Source: Pseudophaeobacter leonis (GTDB lineage: Bacteria; Pseudomonadota; Alphaproteobacteria; Rhodobacterales; Rhodobacteraceae). Taken from it: a stretch of 64,000 nt of DNA. The notes under the pieces are model-generated. The model had not been told where the DNA came from. It made no database searches and was given only the letters and a program-made list of their open reading frames with translations. The position numbers and the translations under genes are program-made. Every line of letters begins with the position of its first letter. Position 1 is the first letter of the stretch. The stretch is taken from the NCBI RefSeq assembly GCF_002087335.1, contig NZ_MWVJ01000016.1:31182-95181 (forward strand), read 5' to 3'. This document shows positions 1 to 9,377 of the stretch, in pieces.

Positions 1-155
1 TCAACGGACCCACAGTGCATGACGAGGCGCAGATGCCCTTTGGCGGTGTCAAAGACTCGGGCTATGGCCGTTTTGGCGGCATCGCCGCAATAGAAGAATT
101 CACCACCCTGCGCTGGATCACCATCCAGGACGGCCAACCCCACTACCCGATCTGA
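1..155 (+). CDS. Aldehyde dehydrogenase, C-terminal end (partial)
   Basis: The reading frame enters from the left edge and stops at TGA 153-155. The visible residues contain the C-terminal signature of NAD-dependent aldehyde dehydrogenases, FGGVKDSGYGRFGG, followed by EEFTTLRWITI. This tail resembles the benzaldehyde/vanillin dehydrogenase branch. The catalytic Cys and Glu lie outside the window. An AGGAGG-type ribosome site sits right after the stop and serves the next gene, so the two are probably cotranscribed. A role in oxidising an aromatic aldehyde is inferred from the neighbours. Confidence 0.85.
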   Translation, partial: NGPTVHDEAQMPFGGVKDSGYGRFGGIAAIEEFTTLRWITIQDGQPHYPI

Positions 156-165
156 GGAGGACTTG

Positions 166-939
166 ATGTTTGATCTTGAAGGCAAAACCTGCCTCATCAC
201 CGGAGGCGCCGGCTCGCTTGGACTGGCGGCGGCGCGCCTGTTGCACAGCAACGGGGCACGTCTGGCACTGGTCGATCTTGACCTTGCCGCGCTCGACGCA
301 GCCTGTGACGCAACCTTTGGCGACGCCGCCGCAGAAGTGCTGGGCATTGCGGCGGATGTCACCGACGAAGCACAGGTGCGCCGTGCCCTGTCACGCACGG
401 TAGAGCGCTTTGGCGCATTGGATGTGCTGATATCCAACGCCGGTACATTTGGCACCGTCGCGCCGATCGAAGACTACCCGACCGAGGTCTTTGACCGCGT
501 CATGGCGGTGCATGTGCGCGGGGCTTTCTTGCTGGCAAAATATGGCGTTCCCCATATGCGCACAGGCGGCAGCATCGTGCTGACCTCCAGCGTGGCCGCG
601 ACGCGGGGGGATCCCGGCGTCTATGCCTATATCACCGCCAAACACGCGCTAACCGGATTGATGCGCGGGTTGGCAAAAGATCTTGCCCCCCGCGGGATCC
701 GGGTAAATGCCATCGCGCCGGGGCCGGTCTCGAACGGTTTTCAACAACGGGTGGAGGATGGGCTCGGCGCACAGATCGGGCGCGACGGCACCGCATTTTT
801 TGACGAGATGATCCCTCTGGGCCGCCATGGCACGGCTGATGAAATCGCGGCCTCGATGCTCTATCTCGCCTCGGCGCAATCGAGCTTTACCACCGGCCAT
901 GAGCAATGGCCGATGGCGGCATGTCAGTGTGATCTGTAA
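166..939 (+). pseudogene. SDR family oxidoreductase, frameshifted at its last residues
   Basis: A classical short-chain dehydrogenase/reductase using NAD(P). It has the N-terminal cofactor motif TGGAGSLG, an SNAG motif, a catalytic Ser in LTSSVA, and YxxxK as YITAK. ATG 166 follows GAGGAGG; an in-frame TTG at 163 is less likely. Near 903-907 the frame is wrong: the expected ending MADGGMSV with TGA at 930-932 lies in another frame, so one base is probably missing and the tail as assembled (to 939) is spurious. Substrate is unknown. It sits between an aldehyde dehydrogenase and a convergent cupin gene. Confidence 0.8.
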
Positions 940-1001
940 CGGGATGTTCTGTAACGGGATGTTCTCTAACCGGGCGATATCTAACGGGGTGATCCTAGCG
1001 G
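934..1001. repeat. 15-bp tandem repeat across the 3' ends of SDR and cupin genes
   Basis: Units begin at 934, 949, 964, 979 and 994 (partial) at an exact 15-bp period. The first two are identical (ctgtaacgggatgtt) and later ones diverge. The partial last unit contains the TAG stop of the minus-strand cupin gene (995-997), so copies extend outward from that gene end. Confidence 0.85.
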
Positions 1002-1537
1002 AAGAGACTCTCGATATAGGCGGCGCCGATGCCAGTCTTGTCGTAGTGCTCTTTGCACATAGCGATGTACTGATGAACGTCGAAATAGCCATCGGGCTCG
1101 CCGTCCTCGTCCAACCAGATCAGCGGGCCCGTGACCTTGAAATGCACCCTCATCGGCTCTGCATGCTCGTAGGCCACAAGGGTATGCCCCTCGCCCGGTG
1201 TCTCATAGACAAAATCGCCAGCGGTGGCGATCCAGTCATGTTCCAGATAGCCCCACTTGCCCGAGATCGTATAGGCAAAGACCTCGTGCGGGTGATAGTG
1301 CCGGTTCACCAGCCCCGGACCGGTGGCCATAAGCACGTCGCACCACTGGTTCTTGCTCGGCGAGATCCAGAGCGGCTTGGAGAACACCGTTTCGGTGAAC
1401 GGGACATAGTAGCGCATGTCATCGTCAGCGATATTGGGCAAATACACCTCAGGCTTGGCGTCGGGCTGAAAAACCTTGGTGATGGGTTTGAGATCCCGCC
1501 AGAATTCCGATCCGGCACTTTTTGGCTCATCGTTCAA
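995..1537 (-). CDS. Cupin-fold protein, 2,4'-dihydroxyacetophenone dioxygenase-like
   Basis: A 180-residue single-domain cupin. The likely metal-binding segment reads NRHYHPHEVFAYTISGKWGY, with several His and a Glu spaced as in cupin motif 1. The family includes 2,4'-dihydroxyacetophenone dioxygenases and anti-sigma ChrR-type cupins. The TTG start at 1537 is preferred because GAAGGAG lies 7 nt upstream; the nearby ATG at 1530 is in another frame. Close linkage to a ThDP decarboxylase-like gene and an aldehyde dehydrogenase suggests ring or side-chain catabolism of an aromatic acid. The exact substrate cannot be read from sequence. Confidence 0.7.
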   Translation of the reverse strand: MNDEPKSAGSEFWRDLKPITKVFQPDAKPEVYLPNIADDDMRYYVPFTETVFSKPLWISPSKNQWCDVLMATGPGLVNRHYHPHEVFAYTISGKWGYLEHDWIATAGDFVYETPGEGHTLVAYEHAEPMRVHFKVTGPLIWLDEDGEPDGYFDVHQYIAMCKEHYDKTGIGAAYIESLFR

Positions 1538-1570
1538 GTCTGTACTCCTTCTCTTGCATGTATGGCTTGC

Positions 1571-2305
1571 TCAGGAAGCTATTTCGGCAACCAGTTCGGC
1601 GGCCGCAGCCTTCAGCACCGCTTGGGCGCGCTGGATAAAACCGGGGTCAAACCGGCTGAGCGTGCCAAAGACCGACAGGGTCAGCGCGCTGCGCCCCGCC
1701 CCCTTGATGGGCACCGACACGGCGGCGATGTCGGGCTCGTTGTCGCCCTGGTTCAGCGCGTGGCCCTCGGTCCGCATACGGGCCAGCACCGGCTCCAGGG
1801 CGGCAAGCGCCTCAGGGGATTCACCCTGTGCGGTGGCCCATTGCAGCCGGTCTCGCCGCGACATCCCGGCAAGGAACAGCCGTCCCTGTGCCGTACACAT
1901 CATCGGCAAGGTGGTCCCCGTCCGGATCTGAACCGAGATCGGGCGCTGCGCCAAAGACACCGCCACACAGAGCGGCCCCCGCGGCGTAAAACGACACGCC
2001 ATCACCGACTCTCCCAGATCCTGCCGCAGCCGGTCCAGCACAGCCTGAAGGTTGGGTGGCAGTAGCGCAAGCGTCTCGGCCTATGCCCCCAAACGCGACA
2101 GACGCGGGCCGGGAGCATAGGCGCCCCGGCGCACCACGGTCAGCACTCCGGCAACTTCGAGGGTGGTCAGGAAACGATGCGCCGTGGCGTTGGACAGGCG
2201 CAACTCGCGGGCAACGAGTTCGACGGTCAACTCCGGACGGGTCTCATCCAAAAGATCAAGAGCATCAAAGGCTTTCATAACAGACAGGTTGAGCGAGGTG
2301 GCCAT
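1571..2305 (-). pseudogene. IclR family transcriptional regulator with in-frame TAG
   Basis: The N-terminal half carries an IclR-type winged helix (LTVELVARELRLSNATAHRF) and the C-terminal half an IclR effector domain. Both halves are in the same frame but separated by one TAG at 2081-2083, right after the conserved GPRLSRLGA. Translating through it gives about 244 residues, the normal family length. The start at 2305 has GGAG upstream. It probably controlled the divergent ThDP-enzyme/TRAP operon. The stop may be a sequencing substitution or a true nonsense mutation. Confidence 0.75.
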
Positions 2306-2421
2306 TGGCAGGGTCTCCGAATGAGGGGCTTGACCAAGATTGCCCAACAATCTCATTCTATACAAATAGAATCTCACTATTTGCAAAAAAGGCAATTCTC
2401 GAAAGGATTGTTGAAGGACGA

Positions 2422-4160
2422 ATGAGGCCTGGATTACCGCCGGTGGCGCGATCTTCGGCAAGCTCAAGGCGCTCGGCGTGGACTATGTTTTTGCCAATTC
2501 AGGCACAGATTTCCCACCGATCATCGAAGGGCTGCTTGAGGCCCGTCGCGCCGGGCTTGACCTTCCGACCCCCATCACCGTGCCGCATGAGCACGCGGCG
2601 GTGTCGATGGCGCATGGCTACTGGCAGGTGACGGGCCGGCCGCAGGCGGTGCTGCTGCACACCAATGTCGGCCTGGCAAATGGTGCCACAGCCGCGATCA
2701 ACGCATGGTGCGACCAGGTGCCAATGATCCTGATGTCGGGCCGCACCCCGGTGAGCGAGCACAGCCGCTTTGGCGCGCGCACAGTGCCGATCGGCTGGGG
2801 ACAAGAGATGTTCGACCAGGAAGCGCTGATCCGCGAGACAACAAAGTGGCACTACGAGCTGCGCTTTGCCGACCAGATTGCCGACCTGATGGACCGCGCC
2901 TGGGCCATTGCCAACTCGACCCCCAAAGGGCCGGTCTATCTGAGCCTGCCGCGTGAGGTGCTTTGCGAGCCCTGCCCGCGTCTCGGCCTTGATGCGCCCT
3001 CGCGCATGGCGCCCGTCACTGCGGCCCCTGACCCCGACACGCTGGCGCGCGCTGCCATGGCGCTGGCGCGTGCAGAAAACCCGCTGATCATTGCGCAGCG
3101 CGGTGCGGGAAATGCGGCAGGTTTTGCCGCCCTGCAGAGCCTGTGTGAAACCTACGCCTTGCCGCTGTCGCACTATTGGTCAAACCAGCTGGCCCTGCCC
3201 CTGTCGCATCCCTGCCAGGTGGGGGCCGACCCTGGACCCTGGCTGGAAAAGGCGGATGTGGTTCTGGTCCTCGACGCGCTTGCGCCGTGGTTCCCGGACA
3301 AGGTCAAACTGCGCGACGACGTAACTGTGATCCATGCCGGACCCGACCCGCTTTTCACCCGCACACCCGTCCGTAATTTCAAAGCAGATATCACCCTGGT
3401 CGGGCCAACAGAGCGGGTGATTGGCGCACTTGCGGCGGCGCCGGCAGATCAAAAGGCAGATCAAAAGACGGATCCAAAACGCCTGGCGGCGCGGCGCAAA
3501 AGCATCGCAGTGGCAGCGCAAACCGGCCGGAAAAAAACACTCGCGGCAGCACAAAGCGGCTGTGGCGCGCCGATGACCAAGGATTGGGTCAGCCTGTGTT
3601 TGGGCCGCGCGATCAAAGCACAGGCTGAACTGCATGGCCGCCGCGCCACGGTCTTTCATGAGTTGGGATGTCCCCTCATGCCGCTGGAGCTCGACCAGCC
3701 CGACAGCTATTTCCAAGAGCCGCATTCAGGCGGCCTTGGCTGGGGGTTGCCCGCAGCCATCGGGGCGCAGATGGCCTGCCCTGACCGCCTGATCTTTGCC
3801 ACCATGGGCGACGGCAGCTACATGTTTGCCAACCCCACCGCCTGCCATCTGGTGGCGGAAGCGCAAAACGTGCCGGTGATCGTTCTGGTTCTCAACAACG
3901 AGGAATGGGGCGCTGTGCGCCATTCGGTAGAGGGGCTGTATCCCGAGGGCGCCTCGCGTGCCTCAAACGAGGTGCCGCTGACCTCGCTGCGGCCCAGCCC
4001 GGACTTCACCCGCACCGCCCAGGCCAGCCGCGCCTGGACCGAGACGGTCACCGACGGGGACGACCTGCCAGCCGCGCTTGAGCGCGCCATTGAGGTGGCG
4101 ACCAACGAGCGCCGGCAGGTGCTGCTCAACATCGCCATTGCAAGAACTGCGCCACATTGA
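2422..4160 (+). pseudogene. Thiamine-diphosphate enzyme (acetolactate synthase/benzoylformate decarboxylase type)
   Basis: The three-domain ThDP fold is recognisable: an N-terminal pyrimidine-binding part with catalytic Glu in VPHEHAAVSM, a central domain, and a C-terminal cofactor-binding part running GDGSYMF to LNN, about 26 residues apart. The open frame starts only at GTG 2478, yet homologous sequence (EAWITAGGAIFGKLKALG) lies directly upstream. ATG 2422, with AAGGA before it, reaches that frame if one G is restored after the ATG. The start is therefore probably 2422 with a one-base deletion. It may decarboxylate a 2-oxoacid; the TRAP transporter genes follow at once. Confidence 0.75.
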
Positions 4161-4194
4161 ACGGGCGCATCCTATAAAACCAAGGGAGGATACC

Positions 4195-5232
4195 ATGAAG
4201 ATCATCAAGACACTTGCTGCATCGGCCATTGCCTTAGGACTGGCAACCGGAGCGGCCACGGCGCAGGATATCCAGCTTAAACTGCACCATTTCCTCAGCC
4301 CCAAGGCCCCGGCCCATAGTCAGATGCTGGCCCCCTGGGCCAAACGGGTTGAAGAGGCCTCCAATGGCCGCGTGTCGATCGAGATCTTCCCGTCGATGAC
4401 GCTTGGGGGCAAGCCGCCGCAACTGCCACGTCAGGCGCGTGATGGGGTGGTTGACCTCGTTTGGATCGTCAACGCCTATGCGGCCGGGGCCTTTCCACGC
4501 ACCGAAGTCTTTGAGCTGCCCGGGGTGCACCAGGGCGACAACGCCGCCGTCAATAAGGCCATGATGGCAATGTATGACGACTACCTTGCGGAAGATTTCA
4601 AGGGCGTCATCCCAATGTTCCAGCACGTCCACCAGGGCCAGGCCATGCAGATGGCCAGTGACCAGATCCGCAGCCCAGCCGATCTGGCAGGCAAGAAGAT
4701 CCGCGTGCCATCCCGCACCGGCTCCTGGGTGCTCGAAGCGCTTGGTGCATCTCCTGTGCAGACCTCGGTGGGAGAGATCCCAGTGGCCCTGTCCAAGAAG
4801 GTAATCGACGGGGCCTTGATCCCCTGGGAGATTATTCCGGCCCTCAAAATTCACGAGGTAACGGACTACCAGATCGAAGGCCCCGGCGGCAAACGGCTGG
4901 GTACAACCTCGTTTTCAGTGCTGATGAACGAAGCCAAATGGGACAGCCTGCCCGCGGATATCCAGGCCATCTTCCGTGAGGTCTCGAACGCGGACTGGCA
5001 CGCCGAGGTTGGCAAAGTCTGGGCAGAGGCTGACGCCCACGGCATCGAGGTTGCCGTCAACAGCGGCAACACGCATATCCAGTTGACCGAAGAAGAATGG
5101 GGCGCTTTTGACGCGCGCACGGCCTCTGTTGTTGACCGCTGGATAGCCGACATGGACGCCAAGGGCATCGACGGGCGGGCGCTGTATGATCGGGCGGTCG
5201 AGCTGGTGAACCAGAACATGGCCTCCAACTGA
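4195..5232 (+). CDS. dctP: TRAP transporter substrate-binding protein DctP
   Basis: Periplasmic receptor of a tripartite ATP-independent transporter. A Sec signal peptide (MKIIKTLAASAIALGLATGA, cut near AQD) precedes about 320 residues of DctP fold with the usual order of segments. ATG 4195 has AGGGAGGA 5 bases upstream; upstream in-frame starts overlap the preceding gene and are rejected. The stop TGA overlaps the ATG of dctQ, so translation is coupled. The ligand is probably a carboxylate handled by the adjacent ThDP enzyme, which is inference. Confidence 0.9.
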   Translation: MKIIKTLAASAIALGLATGAATAQDIQLKLHHFLSPKAPAHSQMLAPWAKRVEEASNGRVSIEIFPSMTLGGKPPQLPRQARDGVVDLVWIVNAYAAGAFPRTEVFELPGVHQGDNAAVNKAMMAMYDDYLAEDFKGVIPMFQHVHQGQAMQMASDQIRSPADLAGKKIRVPSRTGSWVLEALGASPVQTSVGEIPVALSKKVIDGALIPWEIIPALKIHEVTDYQIEGPGGKRLGTTSFSVLMNEAKWDSLPADIQAIFREVSNADWHAEVGKVWAEADAHGIEVAVNSGNTHIQLTEEEWGAFDARTASVVDRWIADMDAKGIDGRALYDRAVELVNQNMASN

Positions 5233-5744
5233 TGGCAGCGAATGCGGGCGCGGGGCGGCTTCGTCCCGCGCGCCTTGTGATCGAGGCCTGGGCGCTATTT
5301 GGCGGCGCTGTGCTGATGGCCGTGGTCGCGGTCAATGCCTGGTCGATCCTTGCCGGATGGCTGATGAACCGCCCCTTTCCCGGAGATTTTGAGCTGACCG
5401 AGATGGGCACCGCCATCGCCATCTTTGCCTTTCTGCCCTATTGCCAGCTGACTGGGGCGAATGTCTCGGCAGACATATTTACCATGCGGGCCTCTGCAAG
5501 ACAGGTCGCAGTCATGTCGCTGCTGGCGGCGCTGGTCGCCTGTGCCTTTGCCGCGTTGCTCAGCTGGCGCATGTGGCTGGGTCTGGTGGACTACAGGACC
5601 TACACAGAGTTTACCGGCATTCTGGAAATCCCGATTTGGTGGGCCTTTGTGCCTGTGCTGATTTCCTTGCTGCTTTTGCTGATGGCTGCAGTCATCACCC
5701 TGATTGAGGCCATCGCGGCCATCCGACCCTCCCGGAGTACCTGA
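5232..5744 (+). CDS. dctQ: TRAP transporter small permease DctQ
   Basis: A 170-residue membrane protein with four predicted hydrophobic helices, the expected size and topology of the DctQ subunit that bridges receptor and large permease. Its ATG shares one base with the dctP stop. The motif MNRPFPGDFELTEMGTAIA in the first third is typical of the family. It acts in the inner membrane with DctM. Confidence 0.88.
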   Translation: MAANAGAGRLRPARLVIEAWALFGGAVLMAVVAVNAWSILAGWLMNRPFPGDFELTEMGTAIAIFAFLPYCQLTGANVSADIFTMRASARQVAVMSLLAALVACAFAALLSWRMWLGLVDYRTYTEFTGILEIPIWWAFVPVLISLLLLLMAAVITLIEAIAAIRPSRST

Positions 5745-5746
5745 CC

Positions 5747-7102
5747 TTGGATAACCTTATGATCGGCCTTGCGGGCCTCGGTGTTCTTGTAGTGTTGATC
5801 GGCATCCGGATACCGATTGCCTATGCCATGATCTTTGTCGGCGGCATTGGCACGGCCATGCTCAACGGCTGGCCTATCGTGCTGAACCAGCTAAAGGATC
5901 TCGCCTACGCGCAATTCTCGACCTACGATCTGTCTGTGGTGCCGCTGTTTATCCTGATGGGCGCCATCGCCTCGCGCACGGGCCTCTCTGCCGATCTGTT
6001 CCGGGCAGCAAATGCCTGGCTGGGCTGGATGCGAGGCGGCGTCGCCATGGCAGCAATTGCAGCCTGCGCTGGATTTGGCGCGGTTTGCGGATCCTCCCTT
6101 GCGACCGCGTCAACAATGGGACGCGTGGCATTGCCAGAGCTCAGGAAATACAAATATTCCAACCGGCTTGCTACCGGCACCGTTGCAGCCGCTGGCGTGC
6201 TGGGCATCCCGATCCCGCCCTCGGTCGTGCTGATTATCTATGCGATCATCGTCGAGGCAAATGTGGTCACCATGTTCATGGCAGCCCTTCTGCCGGGCCT
6301 GATCGCTGTCGCCTTTTTCATGCTGACCATCTTTGCCTATACCAGTCTGGTCCCCAGCGCGGGCCCTGCCGGGCAACGCTCAACACGCGACGAACGCCTT
6401 GTGGCGACCATGAACATATTTCCGGTCCTGGTTGTCTTTGCAGCGGTGATCGGCGGTCTTTACTTTGGCCTGTTCAACCCAACCCCCGCCGCCGCTGCGG
6501 GTGTGGTCATGGTCGCCCTGATCGGCCTGTTGCGCCGCAAACTGACGCTGGCCGAGACGCGCGACGCACTCTTGGAGACTGCGAAGACCACCGGCATGAT
6601 CTTTCTCATCCTGCTTGGCGCGGAACTGCTGAAGATCTTCATGGCACGCGGCGGTGTTCCGCAGGCCATGGCAGAGATGATGGCCGGATCAGGTCTTGCG
6701 CCCATGACCACGCTAATCCTGTTGCTGACGGCGCTGATCCTGCTCGGCTGCCTGATGGACAGCCTGTCAATGATCCTCCTAGCGATCCCCTTTTTCTGGC
6801 CTGTCCTGGTAGAGATCAACGGCGGGGACTGGGTCGCGGCCGCCGACAGCCCCTTTGGCATGACGACCGAAGATCTGAAGATCTGGTTTGGCATTTTGGC
6901 GCTGATCGTGGTCGAACTTTGCCTGATCACGCCGCCAGTCGGCATGAACGTCTTTATCATCTCGGCGCAGACAAAGGATGTCCCGATGCGCGATACGTTC
7001 CTGGGGGTTCTCCCCTTCTTTGCCGCCGAATTGCTGCGCGTGATCGTTCTGCTGGCAGTGCCGGGCCTGGTCTTTTGGCTGCCGCGCTTGATCGGCTCGT
7101 GA
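5747..7102 (+). CDS. dctM: TRAP transporter large permease DctM
   Basis: About 450 residues with roughly a dozen hydrophobic segments, matching the ion-coupled DctM channel subunit. Conserved stretches include ALPELRKYKYSNRLATGTVA and LITPPVGMNVF. The TTG at 5747 has GGAG upstream; ATG 5759 is an alternative that removes four residues. It completes the dctPQM operon. The stop codon begins the second copy of an 11-bp tandem repeat. Confidence 0.92.
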   Translation: MDNLMIGLAGLGVLVVLIGIRIPIAYAMIFVGGIGTAMLNGWPIVLNQLKDLAYAQFSTYDLSVVPLFILMGAIASRTGLSADLFRAANAWLGWMRGGVAMAAIAACAGFGAVCGSSLATASTMGRVALPELRKYKYSNRLATGTVAAAGVLGIPIPPSVVLIIYAIIVEANVVTMFMAALLPGLIAVAFFMLTIFAYTSLVPSAGPAGQRSTRDERLVATMNIFPVLVVFAAVIGGLYFGLFNPTPAAAAGVVMVALIGLLRRKLTLAETRDALLETAKTTGMIFLILLGAELLKIFMARGGVPQAMAEMMAGSGLAPMTTLILLLTALILLGCLMDSLSMILLAIPFFWPVLVEINGGDWVAAADSPFGMTTEDLKIWFGILALIVVELCLITPPVGMNVFIISAQTKDVPMRDTFLGVLPFFAAELLRVIVLLAVPGLVFWLPRLIGS

Positions 7103-7120
7103 TCGGCGCGTGATCACAGC
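7089..7120 (+). repeat. 11-bp tandem repeat over the dctM stop codon
   Basis: TGATCGGCTCG (7089-7099) is followed by TGATCGGCGCG (7100-7110) and a third partial TGATCACAGC. The second unit starts with the real TGA stop of dctM, and the third supplies another TGA in a different frame. Confidence 0.7.
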
Positions 7121-7233
7121 TGGATTGCTGCGCGGCGCACTCCGCCTGTTGCAGCCCCTTCGAAACACCTGAAGAGCGAGGCCCAAAGTGCTTGGAAAAC
7201 CACGCGCCTGTCTTGCAACGACAGAACGTCGCA

Positions 7234-7278
7234 GCGACGACTTGTGGCCTTCCCACTGATCGCATACTAAGTCGTCGC
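7234..7278. other. Inverted repeat in the 298-bp dctM/ATP-grasp spacer
   Basis: GCGACGACTT (7234-7243) and AAGTCGTCGC (7269-7278) are perfect inverted 10-mers with a 25-nt loop. No T run follows, so an intrinsic terminator is doubtful; an operator or a decayed mobile-element end is possible. Nothing else recognisable is present between 7121 and 7400. Confidence 0.4.
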
Positions 7279-7400
7279 TCCCCTCGCGCTGGAATGCGCA
7301 TGACGAGTACCCGAACATTGAAAACACATTTTTAGATTGCGCATCCACCTCCCCCGCCCTGTAAAATGCTCAACAGATCACCTTTTTAGAGATTGCACGT

Positions 7401-8462
7401 ATGAAAAAATCCAAGGCGGCTCTGACCACAAAAAACAGAAAACTGAGCCCATCTCGATCGAACTCTTCAGATCGACCAAATGACGGCCTGGTATTTAGTG
7501 CAATTCCAACAAACCATCAGATCACCACGCTTTTAAAGAAGGGAAAATTGTCTCCCAGTTTAGTTTGGCCTGGCCGCACCATCTTTACGGCAGAAATGAA
7601 ACGTGTTCTCGCAAACAAATCCCGCGAAATGTGGCATTCCACGTCGGGTGAACCGCGGATTGGACGTAAAAAGTGGATTGTCAACAATTTGGCTGATCCG
7701 GACAGATACCCCCATGCCCTTAAGTTTCTGGCTGAAAAAACTGCGGGTTCTGAAACGAAAATATTTAACCACCCCAATGCAGTCCTGGGTACACGCCGTG
7801 ACAAAATATCGGAAACCCTCTCGGGTATTCAGCACCTTACGGCCCCGAAATGCATTCGGTTTCGTGCCACCCATCCAAACCATTTCCAAGACGCCTTTCA
7901 GCGTGGAGGGTTTGAATACCCAGTCCTGATACGGCCTTCCGGGTCACAAACGGGGCAAAATCTCTTGTTCATAGGGTCTAAAAATGAGTGGGATAAAATC
8001 TACTCCATTCCCTGGGGTGGCTGCAATTTATTCATGACGCAATGGGTGGACTTTCAAAGCTCAGATAATGAGTGGCGAAAACTGAGGCTATCCATAACGC
8101 CATCTGGGGTGCGTTTGAGACACATTCTTTTTGGATCCTCCTGGCTCATCCATTCTGTTGAAAGAGATGAGGCGATGGTTCAAAAAGAAGTGGGAATTCT
8201 TAAACACGCAGGCGAATGGGAAAAGCTGCAACAGTTGGGGAAATCCATTCGGGAAAAAGTTGGCCTTGATTTTTTCGGAGTGGATATCGGCTGGAAATCA
8301 GACACTGAATTTGTACTCTTCGAAGCAAATGCAACTATGTCAATTCTGTCCTATCGGCTCATGCCAGAATTCCAGAGAGACGTTTACGTCAATAACATAA
8401 AAAACATTGAAAAAGATGTCTGGCAAACCCTGGAGGCGACAACAGGTTCAACCCTGAGATAG
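7401..8462 (+). CDS. ATP-grasp superfamily protein, orphan and AT-rich
   Basis: 353 residues. The C-terminal two thirds look like a RimK/glutathione-synthetase type ATP-grasp: EYPVLIRPSGSQTGQN as nucleotide-binding strand and loop, FFGVDIGW, and the terminal metal-binding FVLFEANATM. The N-terminal third (basic and Ser-rich for about 35 residues) is not recognised. Base composition is visibly richer in A+T than the flanks, with many AAA/AAT codons, which suggests acquisition by transfer. It has no operon partner: dctM lies 300 bp upstream and tRNA-His downstream on the other strand. It probably ligates an amine to a carboxylate; substrate unknown. Confidence 0.65.
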   Translation: MKKSKAALTTKNRKLSPSRSNSSDRPNDGLVFSAIPTNHQITTLLKKGKLSPSLVWPGRTIFTAEMKRVLANKSREMWHSTSGEPRIGRKKWIVNNLADPDRYPHALKFLAEKTAGSETKIFNHPNAVLGTRRDKISETLSGIQHLTAPKCIRFRATHPNHFQDAFQRGGFEYPVLIRPSGSQTGQNLLFIGSKNEWDKIYSIPWGGCNLFMTQWVDFQSSDNEWRKLRLSITPSGVRLRHILFGSSWLIHSVERDEAMVQKEVGILKHAGEWEKLQQLGKSIREKVGLDFFGVDIGWKSDTEFVLFEANATMSILSYRLMPEFQRDVYVNNIKNIEKDVWQTLEATTGSTLR

Positions 8463-8774
8463 CCGCGACACGCACCGCGTGACCAAATGCTCTGCCGCTG
8501 CAGGCTCACAGCCCCCTTGGCGATGCCCTCAACAGTCGAAGACACCGCGCTGCTGTCAGCCCCTATCGGCTGTGTTGCACATATCGACTGATGGGATGCG
8601 AAACCAGCGACGCGGCCCAACCTGTGCAGTCTCAAACCACTGATCGTTACTCCAGATCAGGGTCAGAAGGCGCAAACACTGTAGATCGCCTCAGCAGTTC
8701 CGTCGGACGAGAGTCCATTGCGAGGAAGGAACTCTGCAACTCGATTTTGAAAACTGTCGGGGGGATTGTTTTAA
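8463..8774. other. Non-coding spacer of about 310 bp before tRNA-His
   Basis: I see no supported gene here. A GGCTGTGTTGCACATATCG stretch near 8569-8587 resembles the outer ends of some IS5-type elements, but no partner repeat or transposase remnant was found, so this remains a weak hint of a decayed insertion. Confidence 0.35.
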
Positions 8775-8851
8775 TGGTACCACCTGCCCGGTTCGAACGG
8801 GCGACCTCCTGATCCACAATCAGGCGCTCTAACCAACTGAGCTAAGGCGGC
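8775..8851 (-). tRNA. tRNA-His (anticodon GTG)
   Basis: A full cloverleaf can be drawn: acceptor GCCGCCT/AGGTGGT, D arm GCTC/GAGC, anticodon stem CCTGA/TCAGG around loop TTGTGGA, T arm GCCCG/CGGGC with TTCGAAC. CCA is encoded. The discriminator base is A73, and the base before G1 is T rather than the extra G found in most tRNA-His. This matches the unusual tRNA-His known from many alphaproteobacteria. Confidence 0.95.
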
Positions 8852-8894
8852 ACTGGGGGCGATTTAGCCTAGAGAAAACCAAAGCGCAAGAGGA

Positions 8895-9377
8895 TTATAG
8901 CACAAGTTCCCAGCTTTGTTCGATCAAATCCTGACCAAACGAGTGCACGGGTTTGCTGGCAACCAATTGCCATCCAAAAGCCGCATATAGCGCGCAGGCG
9001 GCCTGGTGGCTTTCATGGGTCCAAAGCTGCATGTCGCGATACCCGGACCCGCGTGCAAAATCCATACATTGGCGTAACAACAGCTTTCCGAGGCCCTGGC
9101 CGCGCGCCTCGGGGGTCAAAAGAAACAGGCGCAATTTTGCAGTTTGTGCAGTTTGACGCATGCAAAAAATAGACCCCAACCGGTCGCCGCCGCGGTGCGC
9201 AATCCAACCCTGTTCACAGGCTGGATCATGCGACTCACAAAATTTCTGCAAAATATCGGCAACCAAGGGGCCAAATGTCATATCAAACCCCTCCTCCCGC
9301 GTATAAACATCCTGGTGGCGCGCCACCAGCCATTGGCAATCTGTCGGTACGAATCGGCGCAGGGCTACATCTGTCAT
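8895..9377 (-). CDS. GNAT family N-acetyltransferase
   Basis: A 160-residue single GNAT domain. The acetyl-CoA binding motif A reads LTPEARGQGLGKLLLRQCMD at about residues 87-106, followed by the motif B region LWTHESHQAACALYAAFGW. The N-terminal part (ALRRFVPTDCQWLVARHQDVY) resembles the acetyltransferase half of MarR-GNAT fusions. The acceptor substrate is unknown. It is monocistronic, lying between tRNA-His and a divergent small gene. Confidence 0.85.
   Translation of the reverse strand: MTDVALRRFVPTDCQWLVARHQDVYTREEGFDMTFGPLVADILQKFCESHDPACEQGWIAHRGGDRLGSIFCMRQTAQTAKLRLFLLTPEARGQGLGKLLLRQCMDFARGSGYRDMQLWTHESHQAACALYAAFGWQLVASKPVHSFGQDLIEQSWELVL

Noticed and set aside
827..2065. 412-codon plus-strand frame
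   Set aside because: It runs across the SDR end, a repeat array, and antisense to the cupin and IclR genes; no conserved domain.
8569..8590. Insertion-sequence terminal repeat
   Set aside because: One short similarity to IS5-type ends, with no partner end, target duplication or transposase remnant.
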